From Jonesia denitrificans DSM 20603 (GTDB lineage Bacteria > Actinomycetota > Actinomycetes > Actinomycetales > Cellulomonadaceae), in NCBI RefSeq assembly GCF_000024065.1, contig NC_013174.1, forward strand, positions 1,364,001 to 1,428,000: a DNA stretch of 64,000 nt, written 5' to 3'. Both the position numbers and the translations under genes were made by a program. This document shows, piece after piece, positions 63,188-64,000 of this stretch. The notes beneath the pieces were generated by a model. It was not told the DNA's origin and ran no database searches. It saw only the letters and a program-made list of their open reading frames with translations. Numbering within the stretch: the first letter of the stretch is position 1; every line of letters begins with the position of its first letter.

Positions 63188-64000
<813 letters not shown>

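Overview
The window is chromosomal backbone of a moderately high-GC actinobacterium, most likely of the order Micrococcales. Markers for this are RbpA, mIHF, PafB/PafC, a GarA-type FHA protein, FtsR-type MerR, the Ppm1/Lnt pair, a helicase-motif-free PriA, GTG/TTG start codons and several apparently leaderless genes. The gene order aroB-aroQ ... efp-nusB ... pyrR-B-C-x-carAB-pyrF, mihF-gmk-rpoZ-coaBC-metK-priA-fmt-rsmB-rpe-hisE-hisG is the classic actinobacterial arrangement. A Jonesia-like genus is possible but is only a guess. I see no prophage, insertion sequence or CRISPR array. The accessory parts are small.

Region 1 (1-6.3 kb): the end of der, a UDP-glucose pyrophosphorylase, tRNA-Pro(GGG) with a terminator, a HipB-like regulator, a possible 36-residue basic protein, a luciferase-like monooxygenase/FMN-reductase pair with a perfect 16-bp palindrome in front, and an orphan tyrosine recombinase behind an unknown 112-residue gene. 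Region 2 (6.3-12.2 kb, minus strand): a translationally coupled membrane operon (DUF4129-like, unknown, MoxR ATPase, DUF58, unknown membrane protein, YigZ) preceded by a DUF3866 gene. Region 3 (12.2-20.4 kb, plus): pafB-pafC, a small membrane protein, tatA-tatC, helY and an amidohydrolase. The proteasome genes that usually flank pafBC are absent here. Two nested hairpins lie in this stretch. Region 4 (20.7-29 kb): lipoprotein/lipoglycan genes lnt-ppm1, rbpA, a phospholipase D-family synthase and pyruvate carboxylase.

Region 5 (29-35 kb): a ParA-like ATPase facing a minus-strand row of MerR, FtsR, GarA, DUF881, Sbp, DUF881 and a CDP-alcohol phosphatidyltransferase, the usual actinobacterial cell-envelope/division neighbourhood. 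Region 6 (35-37.8 kb): a DEAD-box RNA helicase with a long leader, converging on a PH-like membrane protein through a shared hairpin. Region 7 (37.8-64 kb, nearly all minus): hisG-hisE, rpe, rsmB-fmt-priA, metK, coaBC, rpoZ-gmk-mihF, the de novo pyrimidine operon, a fatty-acyl-CoA ligase, nusB-efp, a HAD phosphatase (plus), a SatD-type regulator with membrane partner, and aroQ-aroB (cut by the window end).

The most useful regulatory observations are a PyrR-binding hairpin beside the pyrR ribosome-binding site, an inverted repeat over the -35 box of satD, a repeat array over the leaderless acyl-CoA ligase promoter, and the palindrome before the monooxygenase pair. No clearly new multi-gene system was found. 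The best candidates for undescribed biology are the coupled MoxR/DUF58 operon with two unknown members, the recombinase with its unknown partner, and the SatD pair.
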